From Corylus avellana (taxonomy: Eukaryota > Streptophyta > Magnoliopsida > Fagales > Betulaceae), in NCBI RefSeq assembly GCF_901000735.1, contig NC_081541.1:20249841-20313840 (forward strand): a stretch of 64,000 nucleotides of DNA, given 5' to 3'. The notes under the pieces are model-generated. The model searched no databases. It worked only from the letters and a program-made list of their open reading frames with translations, and was not told where the DNA came from. Below are positions 43,455 through 54,128 of this stretch, one piece after another (positions within the stretch are counted from its first letter, which is position 1; every line of letters begins with the position of its first letter). A program made the translations under genes and the position numbers.

Positions 43455-43759
43455 CAATTGCTTTGCTTCTTCAGTCAAAGCAACTTCAGTGCTGTTGGTT
43501 CGGATGCTCCCTAGTACTGCGCTCGATCGCAGGTTGGTGTGCTCGATCACAATGCACTCGATCGCACTCGGCTGACGTTCAATCGCAATAATAGAATGCT
43601 AGTCCGTAAACCTGAAACAGAAAACAGAAAAAGTTAAGAATCAACAGAAAGTATTTTTGATAAAAACACAATTGAAAATTGAAAATTAAAATAACACAAT
43701 TAAAGGAAAATAATTTTAAACAAAATTTGCCGCAATCCCCGGCAACGGCGCCAAAAACT
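43455..43759 (-). other. 5' leader and PBS of element D
   Basis: PBS at 43736-43753 (minus TGGCGCCGTTGCCGGGGA, perfect for tRNA-Asp) six bases from the LTR. The leader has a palindrome cluster at 43515-43590 (CTGCGCTCGATCGCAGG, GTGCTCGATCACAAT, CACTCGATCGCACTCG). Confidence 0.8.
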
Positions 43760-45096
43760 TGTTGTTCACAATTACCTACCTAAAGTAATAGGCAAATAAT
43801 TGGATGTTTTACACACAAGTGCACGAGGTCAACACAGTAGTATAGAGTCCAAGTACGGGGTCATTTCCACGAGGATTGCTAAATTTTGCTTAAAATCAAT
43901 TTCCAAAATTGAAATAAAGCAAAGATTGGTTTTGAGTTGAAAATGATAAAAAGGTGGGGCTTTGACATCCACTACTAATTATATTTAGCTAATATATCAA
44001 TATGCCAATGTTTTGATCATGTTATGAATATCTAATGTTTGTCAACCTAAGGGCATTGGTGTTTACTCCTTGAGCTATTGATTTCCCTAAGCAATGAATT
44101 AGGCATGGGTGTCTACTCTAATTCTTTTCTTTCTTAAAGGATTTAGTATGGGTGTCTACTAAGTTGTTCTTTAAGAAAGCATAAAACTGTGGAAATCAAC
44201 AAACACATGAGGCCTAGGGCATGGGTGTCTACTCCCGGTTCCCCATGTTGATTAACCCAAGAATCCGGTGTGGATAACTTTTGTTACTTATGTTAAACTC
44301 AGGACTCGGTCATCCAAATTGATTTAACTAGTTAGTCCATACCACATGCATATGTTGATCAGGCATACACATATGAGGAATTCATGAATGTAAGCATTAA
44401 TCAAGTTAAATATCACAACATGATCATCACAAGAGCGCCAATATTGAATATCAACTAAACATAACTAGGGCTTCAATCTAGCCCTACTAAATAAATTAGT
44501 TACATATGAATTTGATGTTAAACATCTTCATAAAATAAAATAAAAGAAAGGAAAAGAATAAACCCGAAACTCTAACTTAAAGAGCTCCAATTCTTCTCCT
44601 TGGAAAGTGTGTCTATCCTAGAGGCTTAAGGGTCTATTTATAAGCCTTCAGGAATACTCTACAATCCCCAAAAATAGTAGGGTTTGAGCCCTAGTTTGCA
44701 CTAAGTTACAAAACCCTAGAAATTGCTCTTTCCTTATTAAGGCTAGCGGCTGTCTTGGCCATCACGCACAGGTTCGCTCAATCCCAGCCCGTGTACGATC
44801 GATCGTAGGTCTGTGATCGATCCTCCTGATGCTTGCGCTCGATCGTAGTTACCTTACAATGTGCCATCCTCGCCTATAGTGCGCTCGATCGCAGCGCCGC
44901 TGCGATCGATCGCTCTACCAGAGCCTTCCAAAATTCAATTTAAGTCTAAAACTTCTGAGATTGTTTCTTTTTCTTCCAATGACCTACAAAATGAAAGAAA
45001 ACACATAAAAGAACTAAAATGGCCTAATTAACTAAAACTAAAGGATTAAAACATGTAAGTTAAGGGCTAAAAATATGAATATTTTAGCACTTAGCA
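43760..45096 (-). repeat. 5' LTR (LTR1) of element D
   Basis: Minus strand begins TGCTAAGTGCTAAAATATTC (TGATAAG with one change) and ends TTGTGAACAACA, 1337 bases. TATA box at 44635-44642. Palindrome cluster at 44765-44930 (TACGATCGATCGTAGG, TTGCGCTCGATCGTAG, GTGCGCTCGATCGCAG, CTGCGATCGATCGCTC). Its right flank is the 3' UTR of remnant E, so D inserted into E or was joined to it. Confidence 0.88.
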
Positions 45097-46235
45097 CCCC
45101 ACAAATTATGTGCTAATGTGCTCATGTAGATTAGATCAAACATGTGAATTCTCAATTGCCAAAAGTAAGTAACCAAACTTAAAAATTCTATCATCAGATC
45201 ATGTGTTCAAAATTTTAAGCTCATCAATGAAATTCAAATCACAATTTTTAAGATCAACCTTACGACAAACATGAACATGCAAATTTTTTCAAAAATGGGA
45301 CAAAGTGTGTGTAAAGTCTCTCCCATACCCCCAAACTTAAATTACACATTGTCCTCAATGTGTGTATAACATAGAACAATCTTACCTGGGAGATGGTTGA
45401 AACTGGCTGGACTGGTATGGCTCATAGCACACCCCCAACCTTGAATGCAAGCACACTTGTCCCTTAAAAACAAAACACTAAAATAACAACAGAAAACAAA
45501 AACAAAAACAAAATAAAAATAAAAATAAAATAAAATAAAAGCAAACAAAGAAATAAAAGTATATGCTATTGGGTGCCTCCCATGAGCGCTAAGTTTTACA
45601 TCTTCAGCTAGACTGTTGTCCTCATCTTAAACTTGACGTACCAGTCTTTTCTTCTCTTGCACCAATGAGAATGAATTTTTCCTATTGCAAGTTGATTCCA
45701 AATGCCTATAAATCGGGTTAGACCATTTTGAGTCTTCTCAAACAGATTTTCATCCAGAAGGGAATCATGAACTGGAATAAAATAAGAACGATACTCAGGG
45801 ATCTTTTCTATCTTGATGTCCTCAATTTGCTCATCACATAACCCCAACAGACTTCTCTCTTGGACTCATGGTACTTCGAGAATAGGAGCTGATATTGAAG
45901 AAGTCTCGGTGCTCTCTTCCTTTTCCTGGTGTGGTTCCTCTAGAACCTTAGTTTGCTTCTCTTCTTCTTCCACCTTGTTGTTCTCAAGAGTGGAATCCAA
46001 TAAGACCTCAGCTTGCTCACGTATCATGTCAAGGTCCAGATCAATTTCAAACTAAGCAAAGTGCTCTTCCAATGGATCCTTCAGACTTGGCTCTCTAAAC
46101 ATCTCAGCATGCTCAAGCAGCTTGTCCAGGTCTAGGTCACCTCTAAATTGATCAAAGCTCTCTCCCAAAGGATCCTCAAGACTTGGCTCACAAAAAATCT
46201 CTTCAACAGTTTCTTCATTCCCAGGTGTGGTGGTT
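45097..46235 (-). pseudogene. Remnant E: C-terminal part of a pol-less element
   Basis: On the minus strand from 46235: TTPGNEETVEEIF, two acidic units (EPSLEDPLGESFDQFRGDLD and EPSLKDPLEEHFA, each followed by a DLDLDK/DLDLDM-type segment), then a charged stretch (NNKVEEEEKQTKVLEE). The HDS module follows: LGLCDEQIEDIKIEK, YFIPVHDSLLDENLFEKTQ, KIHSHWCKRRKDWYVKFKM. It ends in TGA at about 45608. Beyond it is a 3' UTR with TGCCTCCCATGAGCGCTAAG (45573-45592) and ACACATTGTCCTCAATGTGT (45344-45363). It is cut on the right by element G and on the left by the LTR of D. Same gene layout as element F, opposite strand. Confidence 0.75.
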
Positions 46236-46444
46236 TGATAAGTGCCAAAATATTCATATTTTAGCACTTAACTTATATTTGTTAATTCCTTAGTTTTGTT
46301 AGTTTGTGCTATTTCATTTCCTTTCTGTATTTTCTTTGGTTTATAGGTTTTTGGAAGCAAAAAAAGCATCTCCAAAAGTATCGGGCTTAAAGGTAAAAAT
46401 TGGAAAAAAGCTAGAAGATTTGAAGCAAGCAAAAGCATTCTGGT

Positions 46445-46680
46445 AGTGCGATCAAGCGCACTTCTAGAGAGGTCCAAACGAGCGAGCAAGGTGTGCGCTC
46501 GTGCGCACAAGAGAAGACTCGATCGTAGCTACAATCGAGCACACACACACGGGCTGCAATCGATTGCACCAGTGCGCTAGAGAATTTCAGAAGCTGCAGC
46601 CAGACTTCTTTTGCTTTCGATCGCAGATGTATGATCGAGTGCACACGGGCTACGATCAATTGCACTCATGCGCTGGAGAA
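46445..46680. repeat. Palindrome cluster of element G LTR, internally duplicated
   Basis: GTGCGATCAAGCGCAC, GTGCGCTCGTGCGCAC and several ATCGATTGCAC variants. A segment of about 110 bases (GATCGTAG...ACACGGGCT..GATCAATTGCAC..CTGCAGCCAGACTTC) occurs twice, at about 46521-46618 and 46619-46706. Many CpG positions are TG or CA, indicating an old copy. Confidence 0.65.
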
Positions 46681-46894
46681 ATTTAGAACCTGCAGCCAGA
46701 CTTCTTTTGCTATCCATGTTAGGGTTTTTCTAGTCCTAGTTGTACTAGGACTAAACCCTATGAGTTTACTAGGGTTTCTAGGATTTCTAGAGTATTCCTA
46801 AGTTTATAAATAGACCTCTAAGTCTCACAATTCGGGGACCATCTTTAAAGACAACTCTTGGGGAGAGGAATTAGAGGCTACTTGAAGGAGTCGT

Positions 46895-49800
46895 TTGTTA
46901 AGTACTAAAATATTCATATTTTTAGCCCTTAACTTACATGTTTTAATACTTTAGTTTTAGTTAATTCATGCCATTTTAGTTCCTTTTTTGTGTTTTCCAT
47001 AATTTTTGTAGGCTTTTGGAAGAAAATGAAGTAAATCCGGAAGATTTGGGCTCGAAGAGAGAAAATGGGAAAAATTGGAGCCCCTGATAGTGCGATCGAG
47101 GACAGGTTTCCTACAATTGAGCGCACTACCAGAGAAGACAAAGCATGAAGCGGCCATGTGCGAACGAGCGCACACGAGTTGCGATCGATCGCACCCGTGC
47201 ACAGGTGACACATCAAGAGTGTGGCCAGATTGCTAGTATTTCCATATTAATGTTTTCCAACTCCCACTTGTAATAGGAATAAAACCCAACGCATTTCCTA
47301 GGTTTACTAGTGTAATAAGGACTTCTAAAGCCCTATAAATAGACCTCTAAACCTTGAGAATAAGGAAGCTGGGAAAAGACACAACTGTGGGGAGAGGAAT
47401 TGGAGGCTACCTTTCGGTTCTTTCTTTCTCTTTTCTCTTTTAGTTTTATTTTTATTATGTGTAACTAATTTATTTAGTAGGGCTAGATTGAAGCCCTAGT
47501 TATGTTTAGTTGATATTCAATATTGGCATCCTTGTGATGAGCTTGTTGTGATATTTAACTTAATTAATGCCTACATTCATGAATTCCTCATATGTGTGTG
47601 CCTGATTGACATATGCATGTGGTATGGACTAGTTAGTTAAATCAATTTAGATGACCGAGTCCTGGGTTTAACATAAGTAACAAAAGATATCCACACCGGA
47701 TTCTTGGGTTAATCAACATAGGGAACCGGGAGTAGACACCCATGCCCTAGGCCTCATGTGTTTGTCGATTTTCACAGTTTTATGCTTTCTCTAAGAACAA
47801 CTTAGTAGACACCCATGCTAAATCCTTTAAGAAATAAAAGAATTAGAGTAGACACCCATGCCTAATTCGTTGCTTAGGGAAATCAATAGCTTAAGGAGTA
47901 GACACCAATACCCTTAAGTTAACAAACATTAGATATTCATAACATGATCAAAACATTGGCATATTGATATATTAGCTAAATATAATTAGTGGTAGATATC
48001 AAAGCCCTACCCTATTATCATTATCAACTCAATTACAGTCTTTGTTTTAGCTTACTTTTGGAATTAATTTTAAACAAAATTTAGCAATCCTCGTGGGAAT
48101 GACCCCGTACTTGCATACTATACTATTGATGTGTGCCAAATATTGCATATTTGGACCCCTTAATTTACTTGTGTTAATCCTTTAGCTGTGTTATTATCTA
48201 ATGTTCTGTGTTAGTTTTGTGTTTTTAGTATTTTGTAGGTCATTGAAGAAAAACTACTTTTCAGAAGAAAACATACTTTGAGAAGACTTAGATGATGTGG
48301 TTAAGCTTAACAAAATCCAAGAAATGGTTAAATCGGATTGAAGATAAGATTGAATTAAAGTTCAGATTGGATAAAATTTCGGATTGGATTCAAATTCAGA
48401 TTCTGAACACGTCTCAGTATTTTGATAATAACTTTTTGATCACATATCCGATTGAGATGGTTCAAGTGGCATTGGAAAGCTAACTCAAAATGATACAATT
48501 CATTGTGAAATAGGATTTTCTTAATTCGGATGTTTACTATTCCAAAATCATCCCGAAATTAAATGGTACAAACCTGGACGAATTTTATCCTATTTCAATT
48601 TGTATAACCCTAAGTTTTAGGTCTATAAATAGGGAATTATCAGATTAGTTAGGGGGCTACGAATTTCAAGATTGCAGAGGAGAAAGAAGAGAGTTTAAGG
48701 TTTTCCTAACTTTTGAATCTCTACTTTGTGATTCTTATTTGTAAATACTTGATTTTAACATTATGAATTCAATCAATTTTGTTTTGTCTTTCAATAACAT
48801 GATAGGCTAAACCTTCAACTTGTTGTAATTGTGTGTTACAAACATTTGTTTTCAACTCTTTAATTTTTCAGCCATTGGTTATTAATAGTTTTATTACTAT
48901 TACTTGAAATTATTTTGCCATTTGACTATATAAATTATCCATGAGTCTTTATTCCATTTTACAGTTTTGAACGTTGGAATTAATTGTCAAGTTTTTATGG
49001 CAATTGATCATTTGATCATTAACAAATATTTTCCATTTTTTATGTTATGACATTTGGTCATTAACTCATTGATTTTGGTTTTCCGTTTGTATCCGTTGGC
49101 CATTAATTATCTTTCTTTTTTGACCAAATGATTTTCTCTATTGGTGAAGTTTAATGGTTTTTATCTTCAACCGTTTTGACTATTTAGTACGTTTGGAATT
49201 AAATTTCTTTTAAGTTTTACCAAAACTTAAGTTGACACTTTCTAGCAAAATAGTAATATAAAAAGACTACTTTTGTTATGGTTTGGTGGGTTCTTTTTAA
49301 AGAGAGAAAAAAAAAACAGTTATATATTTAGATCCAATTTTTGGTGGCATTTTTATCTAGTTTTTGCCCATAAAATAAAAGTCCACCTAGTTTTTTAATT
49401 TTTTTTATTATTATTATTTTTTTTTATGTGACTTTTCATCAAGCAAATCAAATGGTTGTTCTATTACTCTTTGTTATTGGAAGTGCGTCCTTAACGAAGA
49501 TAGACGCTATAGTCTAATCTTGGGAGGTTGCGTGTCAAAGGATCCGATCGCACCGAGTTATACACTCCGGAAGGCACGAATCAACCTTTAAGGACAACGC
49601 TCTTGCGTGATTCTATAGCACATTGTGAGATCTTTCCATACTCTACTTTTCATCTCTTGTATTTTATTTATTTTATTGTTAATTTTTAGATTGTAATGAT
49701 TTTATATCAATGAGAATTTGTGCACCATCCAAAATTATTTTCAACACAACTAAGGTTGAAGATGAAGCCTCACTTATGATTAGCAACTTTGTTTCATGTA

Positions 49801-50532
49801 TGTAATATTTCCCAATTTAATGGTTTAATTGCTCTATTATTTTACTTCTAATCAATTGGATTGAATAATTGTGTGATATCTTTTGTGATTCAAGGATATA
49901 CATGATGATTTAAGATTATTCAATACAATTGATTGCTTGGTTTTCTTTGTTAAAAATTGGACTTCCCCTGTGATTTATTCTCCGGATACAATTGATGTTT
50001 TGATAAAGATTGGATATTTTCTTGTGATTTACGGATACAGTTAATGATTTGATCAAATATTGGATTTCTTTTGTGATTTGGGTTATGAATGGATACATGG
50101 GATCTTTTGATTAATTCTTTGAAGCAATAGTAAAACAAACTTATGATTTATATGTGAGAACTTTGGGGAATATTATAGATCATGAAATTATGTTGTTATG
50201 AATTTGTGAGTGCGGATTCCGAAACCTTAGTGCTTTGTCATAAGATTTTAATCACTTTAAATTGCTCATGCTTTTGCTATTTCATTCAAACAAAAAATTC
50301 TCTAAAAAATTTGGAACTAGATTAGGGTTTAATTAATTTAGATTCAAAATTGCTTTCAAGAATACAATTCCCTGTGGGTTCGACCTTACACTTGCAATCC
50401 ATTAACTACAATTGATTCATGCACTTGCGAGTTAAATAAATTTCCACAATAACTACTATGTTGACCTTGTGCACTTGCAAGTAAAACATCCAATTATTTG
50501 CCTATTAACTTAGGTAGGTAATTGTGACAACA
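46895..50532 (+). repeat. 5' LTR of element F (with solo LTR3 inside)
   Basis: LTR1 sequence 46895-48126 plus 50457-50532. TATA box TATAAATA at 47334-47341. Palindromes at 47092-47205 (GTGCGATCGAGGACAG, TTGCGATCGATCGCACC). The inner interruption carries near-identical ACTAT/ACTAC flanks. Confidence 0.88.
48127..50451 (+). mobile_element. Solo LTR3 in the 5' LTR of element F
   Basis: Starts TGATGTGTGCCAAATATTGC and ends TTTCCACAATA, flanked by ACTAT (48122-48126) and ACTAC (50452-50456), one mismatch. TATA box at 48624-48631. At about 2.3 kb it is much longer than the other LTRs. The part 49470-49740 (GATAGACGCTATAGTC, GTGTCAAAGGATCCGATCG) looks unlike the rest and may be a further insertion, but no flanking duplication was found. 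No ORF of interest. Its 3' end is TA rather than CA, so the exact edge is uncertain. Confidence 0.7.
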
Positions 50533-50538
50533 AGTTTT

Positions 50539-50556
50539 TGACGATGTTGCCGGGAT
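50539..50556 (+). other. Primer-binding site of element F (decayed tRNA-Asp)
   Basis: TGACGATGTTGCCGGGAT, at the same distance from the LTR end as in C. It differs from the perfect tRNA-Asp complement at a few positions, mostly transitions. Confidence 0.7.
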
Positions 50557-50872
50557 TGCGACAAATTTTGTTTAGAAATAATTTCCTTTAGTTATGTTAT
50601 TCTGGTTTTCAATTTTCAATTTTGGTTTTTCCTTTAATTTATTTTTGTTTTAAATTTTTCTGTTTTTCTATTTTTCCCGCAGTTCTTGTTTTGCTTCTGG
50701 AGGTGCGCTCGAGTGCCTAACCAGGGCGATTGAGCTCACCAATGCGGTCGAGCACACCTTATGGTGCGATCGATCGCATATCCAGAGAGCAGCACAATTA
50801 CTGCACTAATTACAGATCTGATTTATTTATTTTATTTTTATTTTGTTATTTAATTTTCTTTTTGTTTCATTC

Positions 50873-51859
50873 ATGTTGAGAAACAATACACCTCCGGTGC
50901 GAAGACCTTTGAAAAGTTCATTCAGTCCCTTGATCCTCAACCAACCATCATGCATTAATTTTCAACCCATTGTGCAGAGCAGTTACGATTTATCTCTGTT
51001 GCTCAATATGAGTCCACACTATAAAGGCACACCTATAGAGAACCCATATTGGCATATTCAAGAATTCTGTGATCTCTGTAGGACTCAGAATGTTCAGGGT
51101 TTAACTCTAGAAGAAATTAGGTTAATCCTCTTTCCTTTTTCTTTAAAAGATAATGCTAAGAGATGGTACAATTCTTTGGCCGCAAATTCTATTCATACTT
51201 GGGATGAGATGGCCACAAAGTTCTTAAAGAAGTTTTTCTTAGCCCACAAGACAAGGCAATTGAGAAGGGAAATTCTGACTTTCCAATAAAAAGACGGAGA
51301 CCCTTTCTTCGAGGCATGGGAACACTTTAAAGAACTACTTCTCAGATGCCCTCATCACAATATATCTCAAGACGACTAGGTACTGACATTCTATAAGGGT
51401 TTAAATGATCCTAACAAGAGTCTTGTAGATTTAGCTGGTGGTAGCATGTTGATAGAGAAAAGTAGCGAGGAAACCATGGAGCTCTTTGAGACATTGAGTG
51501 AGCACTTCTAGCAATTCCCATCTAAAGGGAGACAAGGATTCAAAGGAAAAGGCATAAATGAAGAGAGCACCAATGGTGGAAGTTAGGCTCAAATGGCTGC
51601 CATAGAGAAAAAGCTGGACATGCTCGTGAAAGCTATGACTAATCATAGCAATGCTCCTGTTCAACAAGTTACACAAGTCGAGGTATATGCCATATGTTCC
51701 CATATTGACCACACCACTAAGACTTGTCTCATGTTTTCAATTGCAGATCAGGAGACATCTCTCATCAATTGGTCTCAACATTATCATGAAGAGGAGCCAT
51801 CTCCAATCGATTGGCCTCAACAATACCAAGAAGAAGAAAGTGCCAAAGTCAATCGGTGA
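50873..51859 (+). pseudogene. gag of element F, interrupted
   Basis: ATG of MLRNNTPPVRRPLKSSFSP. Capsid core YDLSLLLNMSPHYKGTPIEN, ILFPFSLKDNAKRWYNSLA, ATKFLKKFFLAHKTRQLRRE, WEHFKELLLRCPHHNISQDD and LTFYKGLNDPNKSLVDLAGG. Then AAIEKKLDMLVKAMT and a knuckle (YAICSHIDHTTKTC, 51686-51727) whose first cysteine is now tyrosine (TAT). It has in-frame stops at about 51288, 51379, 51510 and 51585. It lacks the DPEIERTIRQ-type N-terminus of C and D: the frame opens at the VRR motif that in D lies about 70 residues in. Confidence 0.82.
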
Positions 51860-52622
51860 CCACTCCTTATGGAAAGTACATGAAAGATGAGTGCACTTAT
51901 TATCTTGAGCAAACAACCACCACACCTGGGAATGAAGAAATTGTTGAGGAAATTTTTTGTGAGCCAAGTCTTTGGGACCCTTTGGGAGAGTGCTTTGTTG
52001 AATTTAGAGGTGACCTTGACCTCTACAAGCTACTTGAGTATGCTGAGACTTCTAATGAGCCAAATCTTGAGGATCCATTGAATGAGCGTTTTGATCAATT
52101 TGAGTTTGACTTGGATCTTGACAAGTTCCTCAGCTGAGATGTTTAGTGAGCCAAGTCTGGAGGATCCATTGGAAGAGCACTTTACTCAATATGAATTTCA
52201 TCTGGACCTTGACATGATATGTGAGCAAGCTGAGGCCTTATTGGATTCCACACCTAAGAACAACAAGGTAGAAGAAGAGGATAAGCAAACTGAGGTTCTA
52301 GAGGAGCTACATCGGGAAAAGAAAGAGAGCACTGAGACTTCTTCAACATCAGCTCCTATTCCCGAATTACTAAGAATCCAAGAGAGAAGTCTGCTAGGGC
52401 TATGTGATAAGCAAATTGAGGACATCAAGATAGAGGACTTCCTTGAGTATTATCCAATTCATGATTCCCTCCCGGATGAGAAACTGTTGGAGAAAACTCA
52501 AAGTGGTCCTCCCCGATCTATAAACACTTGGAAGCATCTTGCAACATAAAAGATTCATTCCCTTTGGTGCAAGAGAAGAAAAGACTGGAGCTTCAAGTTT
52601 AAAGTGTCACAATCTGGCTGAA
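51860..52622 (+). pseudogene. Acidic triple repeat and HDS module of element F
   Basis: After YGKYMKDECTYYLEQ and TTTTPGNEEIVEEIFCEPSL come three units of about 30 residues: SLWDPLGECFVEFRGDLDLY, NLEDPLNERFDQFEFDLDLD and SLEDPLEEHFTQYEFHLDLD, each followed by a short helix-like K/M-x-x-E-x-AE tail. Then NNKVEEEDKQTEVLEELH, LGLCDKQIEDIKIED, YPIHDSLPDEKLLEKTQSG and HSLWCKRRKDWSFKFKV. Protease and RT are absent. One frameshift (about 52135) and a TAA at 52547-52549 break it. The acidic unit is the PR-RT linker unit of element A, multiplied. The module beyond it is unidentified. Confidence 0.72.
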
Positions 52623-54128
52623 GACGTTAAACTTAGCACTCATGGGAGGTACTCCACAGCATATCTTTTTATTTTGTTTTTATTTTTTATTTTTTATTTT
52701 GTTTTTGTTTTCCTTTGTTACTTTAGTGTTTTGCAGGGACAAGTGTGCTTCAATTCAAATTTGGGGATGTGCTATGAGCCATACTATTCCAAACAATTCC
52801 ATCTCCCGGGTAAATTTTTTCCATGTTATAGACACATTGGGGACAATGTGTAATTTTAGTTTGGGGGTATGGGAGACACTTGACACACACTTTGTCCTAG
52901 TTGTATTTTGTTTTTATTTTTATTGTTTATGAAAAAAAAAAAAAATTCCCAGATTTATTTTATTTTTGTTGTTTGTGAAAAGAAAAAAAAAAATTATGCA
53001 TGTTCATGTTTGCTTTAAAATTTTGGTTGATCTTAAGAATTGTCATTTGATTTCATTGGTGAGCTTAAAATCTTGAGGACATGATCTGATAATTGAGTTT
53101 CTCAGTTTGGTTACTTGCATAGGACAGTTGAGAATTCACATGTTTGATCTAATTTTACACAAGCACATTAGCACACAATTTGTGGGGTATGACATGAAAG
53201 TCTGATGTGTATGTTTTTATGTCTTGGGTGAAACTGGATGATTTATTAGATGGATACTTTGGCATATAAATATATGTGTGTGTGATAAATAAAAAAAATA
53301 AAAAAAATATATAAATAAATGATCATTGATAAGCTTTTCACTGAGTAACTGGACTTCTTGCCTCAAAGCATTGAGTGTTCACATCAAAAGGTGAAAATTT
53401 TTTATTTGATTGATGTCATGGTTAGTTTGGTTTTGTAGCCTTTTTGACCCGAGTTAGTTGGTCCTTAGGGGTATCTCTACACCTAATGGCCTAAAACCAT
53501 CTAGTTTGAGAGTCATTGACGTAACACTCACTACATGGGTCAATTAGAAAGCTTAAGGGAACCAAACATTGCACAACCTGACTAAATTTTTTTTTTAAAA
53601 AAAAAATAATAATAATAACAAAAAATAAAAGAAAAAAGAGAGAAACAAAGAAAAGAAATATGCCATTGTTGTTCATTCTAATTGGGATCTCAGTGAATTT
53701 TGAGATACGGAGACATTGCACATTGGAAAGATTTAGAAGCCTCATAATTTTGTGCTAGTTCATCTTACACTGTTTTCAAACTTGTGATGTTTTAACATGT
53801 CCTTTGTAAGTAATTGCACTTTGAGATTCCAATTCATTGTGAAGATGGGGTTCATCTTTTTAAGCTGTTAATGAATGAAAATCATGATCTTGAAGTGATG
53901 CTTTAACTTTTGGAATAACATGAACTGTGAATGATGTTTCTAGGTAACATTTCCAGAAACCCTCACGAGACTTTACTGGGAATTCCTAGGGGTTTAAAAG
54001 GCTTGTTGCATACGCTAAATGCAATCGTACATCCAACGACAGATGGATTTATCTTTTTGTTTTCTGTTTTTCATTTCGTTTTTAGTTTTGTGTTCATAAG
54101 GGACTAGCAGTATGTAAGTTTGGGGATG
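52623..54128 (+). other. 3' UTR and polypurine tract of element F
   Basis: AACTTAGCACTCATGGGAGG directly after the ORF (52631-52650), the palindrome ACACATTGGGGACAATGTGT (52833-52852) with TTTAGTTTGGGGGTATGGG (52855-52873), then A-rich runs near 52930 and 53580-53640. The CCCTCACGAGACTTTACTGG block is near 53958, and the polypurine tract TAAGTTTGGGGATG is at 54115-54128. Non-coding. Confidence 0.65.
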
